A DNA stretch of 33,124 bases from a virus. Positions within the stretch are counted from its first letter, which is position 1. The number at the start of each line of letters is the position of its first letter. This document shows positions 32,440 to 33,124 of this stretch, piece after piece. The stretch is from the IMG/VR virus record IMGVR_UViG_3300020469_000007, positions 1-33,124 of that record; one strand, written 5' to 3'. The position numbers were made by a program, and so were the translations under genes. The notes under the pieces are model-generated. The model did no database searches, was not told the origin of the DNA, and worked only from the letters and a program-made list of their open reading frames with translations.

Positions 32440-32735
32440 TGGCAAAGAAAAACATTGATAAAGAATTGGTACACAGATTAGCAATGATACAGTGTACGTA
32501 TGAAGAGATTGCTGAAGTGGTTGGTTGTTCAGTGACACACATACAAAAACATTTCAAAAACATTATTGCAAAAGGTAAAGAGACTGGTAAGAAAAGTCTT
32601 CGTAGAGCACAGTGGGACAAAGCACTCAATGGCGATACGCGGATGCAAATTTTCTTAGGTAAACAATATCTTAGTCAAAGAGACTTGCCAGAAGACAAAT
32701 CCAACAGCACACCTTTACCTTGGAGTGATGAATAA
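32439..32735 (+). CDS. terS: Terminase small subunit
   Basis: A 98-residue protein that recognises phage DNA for packaging. A helix-turn-helix lies at 20-39 (TYEEIAEVVGCSVTHIQKHF), followed by a charged helical part with KSLRRAQWDKALNGDTRMQI and FLGKQYLSQRD (about 51-83), as in short TerS proteins that start with a DNA-binding domain. The stop overlaps the TerL start by one base. It marks the beginning of the packaging-head operon in the circular map. Confidence 0.82.
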   Translation: MAKKNIDKELVHRLAMIQCTYEEIAEVVGCSVTHIQKHFKNIIAKGKETGKKSLRRAQWDKALNGDTRMQIFLGKQYLSQRDLPEDKSNSTPLPWSDE

Positions 32736-33124
32736 TGGCATTAAGCGAAGCACAAAAAACTGTTTGTACAAATGATTCACGATTCCGTGTAGCAGTGACA
32801 GGAAGACGTTTTGGAAAAACGCATTGTGCTTTAAGAGAATTGGCAAGGCACGCGGCAAAAGAAAATCAAAAAGTTCTATATTGTGCTCCGTCCTACAGAA
32901 TGGCAAAAAGTATAGCGTGGGAAAATTTAAAAGCAAAATTAAAAGAATTACGTTGGGTATCACAAACCAACGAAGCAGAATTAACAATAACATTAAAATC
33001 AGGATCTAAAATATTTCTAAAAGGTGCAGAAAACAAAGATGCACTCAGAGGTGCTGGTTATGATTTTATTGTGTTGGATGAATTTCAGGATTTAGATTCA
33101 GAATTGTGGACAGCAGTTTTAAGA
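32735..33124 (+). CDS. terL: Terminase large subunit, N-terminal part (continues at base 1)
   Basis: N-terminal ATPase portion. Walker A is GRRFGKTH (residues 23-30), with LYCAPSYRMAK (48-58) and the coupling region LKGAENKDALRG following. Walker B FIVLDE (111-116) lies in the repeated end. After removal of the 77-base overlap, 313 bases here plus 920 at the beginning make 1,233 bases, exactly 411 codons with the stop. It is not a truncated gene. Confidence 0.95.
   Translation, partial: MALSEAQKTVCTNDSRFRVAVTGRRFGKTHCALRELARHAAKENQKVLYCAPSYRMAKSIAWENLKAKLKELRWVSQTNEAELTITLKSGSKIFLKGAENKDALRGAGYDFIVLDEFQDLDSELWTAVLR
33048..33124. repeat. Terminal direct repeat, right copy
   Basis: Identical to bases 1-77. 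It should be counted once in the circular map. Confidence 0.97.

Overview
The window is a complete, circularly closed genome of a tailed bacteriophage-like element. The first 77 bases are repeated exactly at the end (1-77 = 33048-33124), and joining the ends there restores one uninterrupted terminase large-subunit gene. The unique length is therefore 33,047 bp. The sequence is AT-rich with strongly A/C-biased coding strands. Its protein types (T4-like cyanophage-style fibres, asparagine synthase, FkbM methyltransferase, small glycosyltransferases) suggest a marine bacterial virus found by metagenomic assembly. The host cannot be named from the sequence.

Layout. Packaging and head genes: small terminase (32439-32735), large terminase (32735 across the junction to 920), portal (920-2455), a methyltransferase and a GT9-like glycosyltransferase inserted between portal and head, two small basic proteins, scaffold (4145-4849), major capsid protein (4868-5725), then a strong terminator. 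Tail operon (5868-16571): connector, tail terminator, tail tube, gp10-like completion protein, lambda G/GT-type chaperones with a -1 frameshift site, tape measure, tail-tip proteins, an acetyltransferase, a J-like hub and fibres. This is a siphovirus plan. A short fibre, a holin-like membrane peptide and an Ogr/Delta-like zinc-finger protein follow (16683-17560). From 17561 to 19573 there are only two small genes plus about 1.2 kb of non-coding DNA, one part of which is packed with hairpins. A nine-gene leftward operon (24853 to 19574) encodes glycan or small-molecule modification enzymes. Rightward again come two glycan-related genes, a second fibre/adhesin cluster with three LamG-like modules, a fibre-tail adaptor, and the terminase pair.

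How it works together. The virion set looks complete for a long-tailed phage, and a large share of coding capacity goes to exchangeable fibres and to surface-carbohydrate chemistry. I recognise no DNA polymerase, primase, helicase, replication initiator, recombinase, integrase, RNA polymerase, sigma factor or endolysin. Almost every intergenic gap of more than about 25 bp carries a TAAATA box (four are exact T4-late TATAAATA), and there is a candidate Ogr/Delta-like late activator. The most interesting reading, which is a hypothesis only, is an element that makes its own virion but borrows replication and late transcription, and perhaps lysis, from a T4-like helper phage. The plainer alternative is a phage whose replication and lysis genes are too diverged to recognise by eye.
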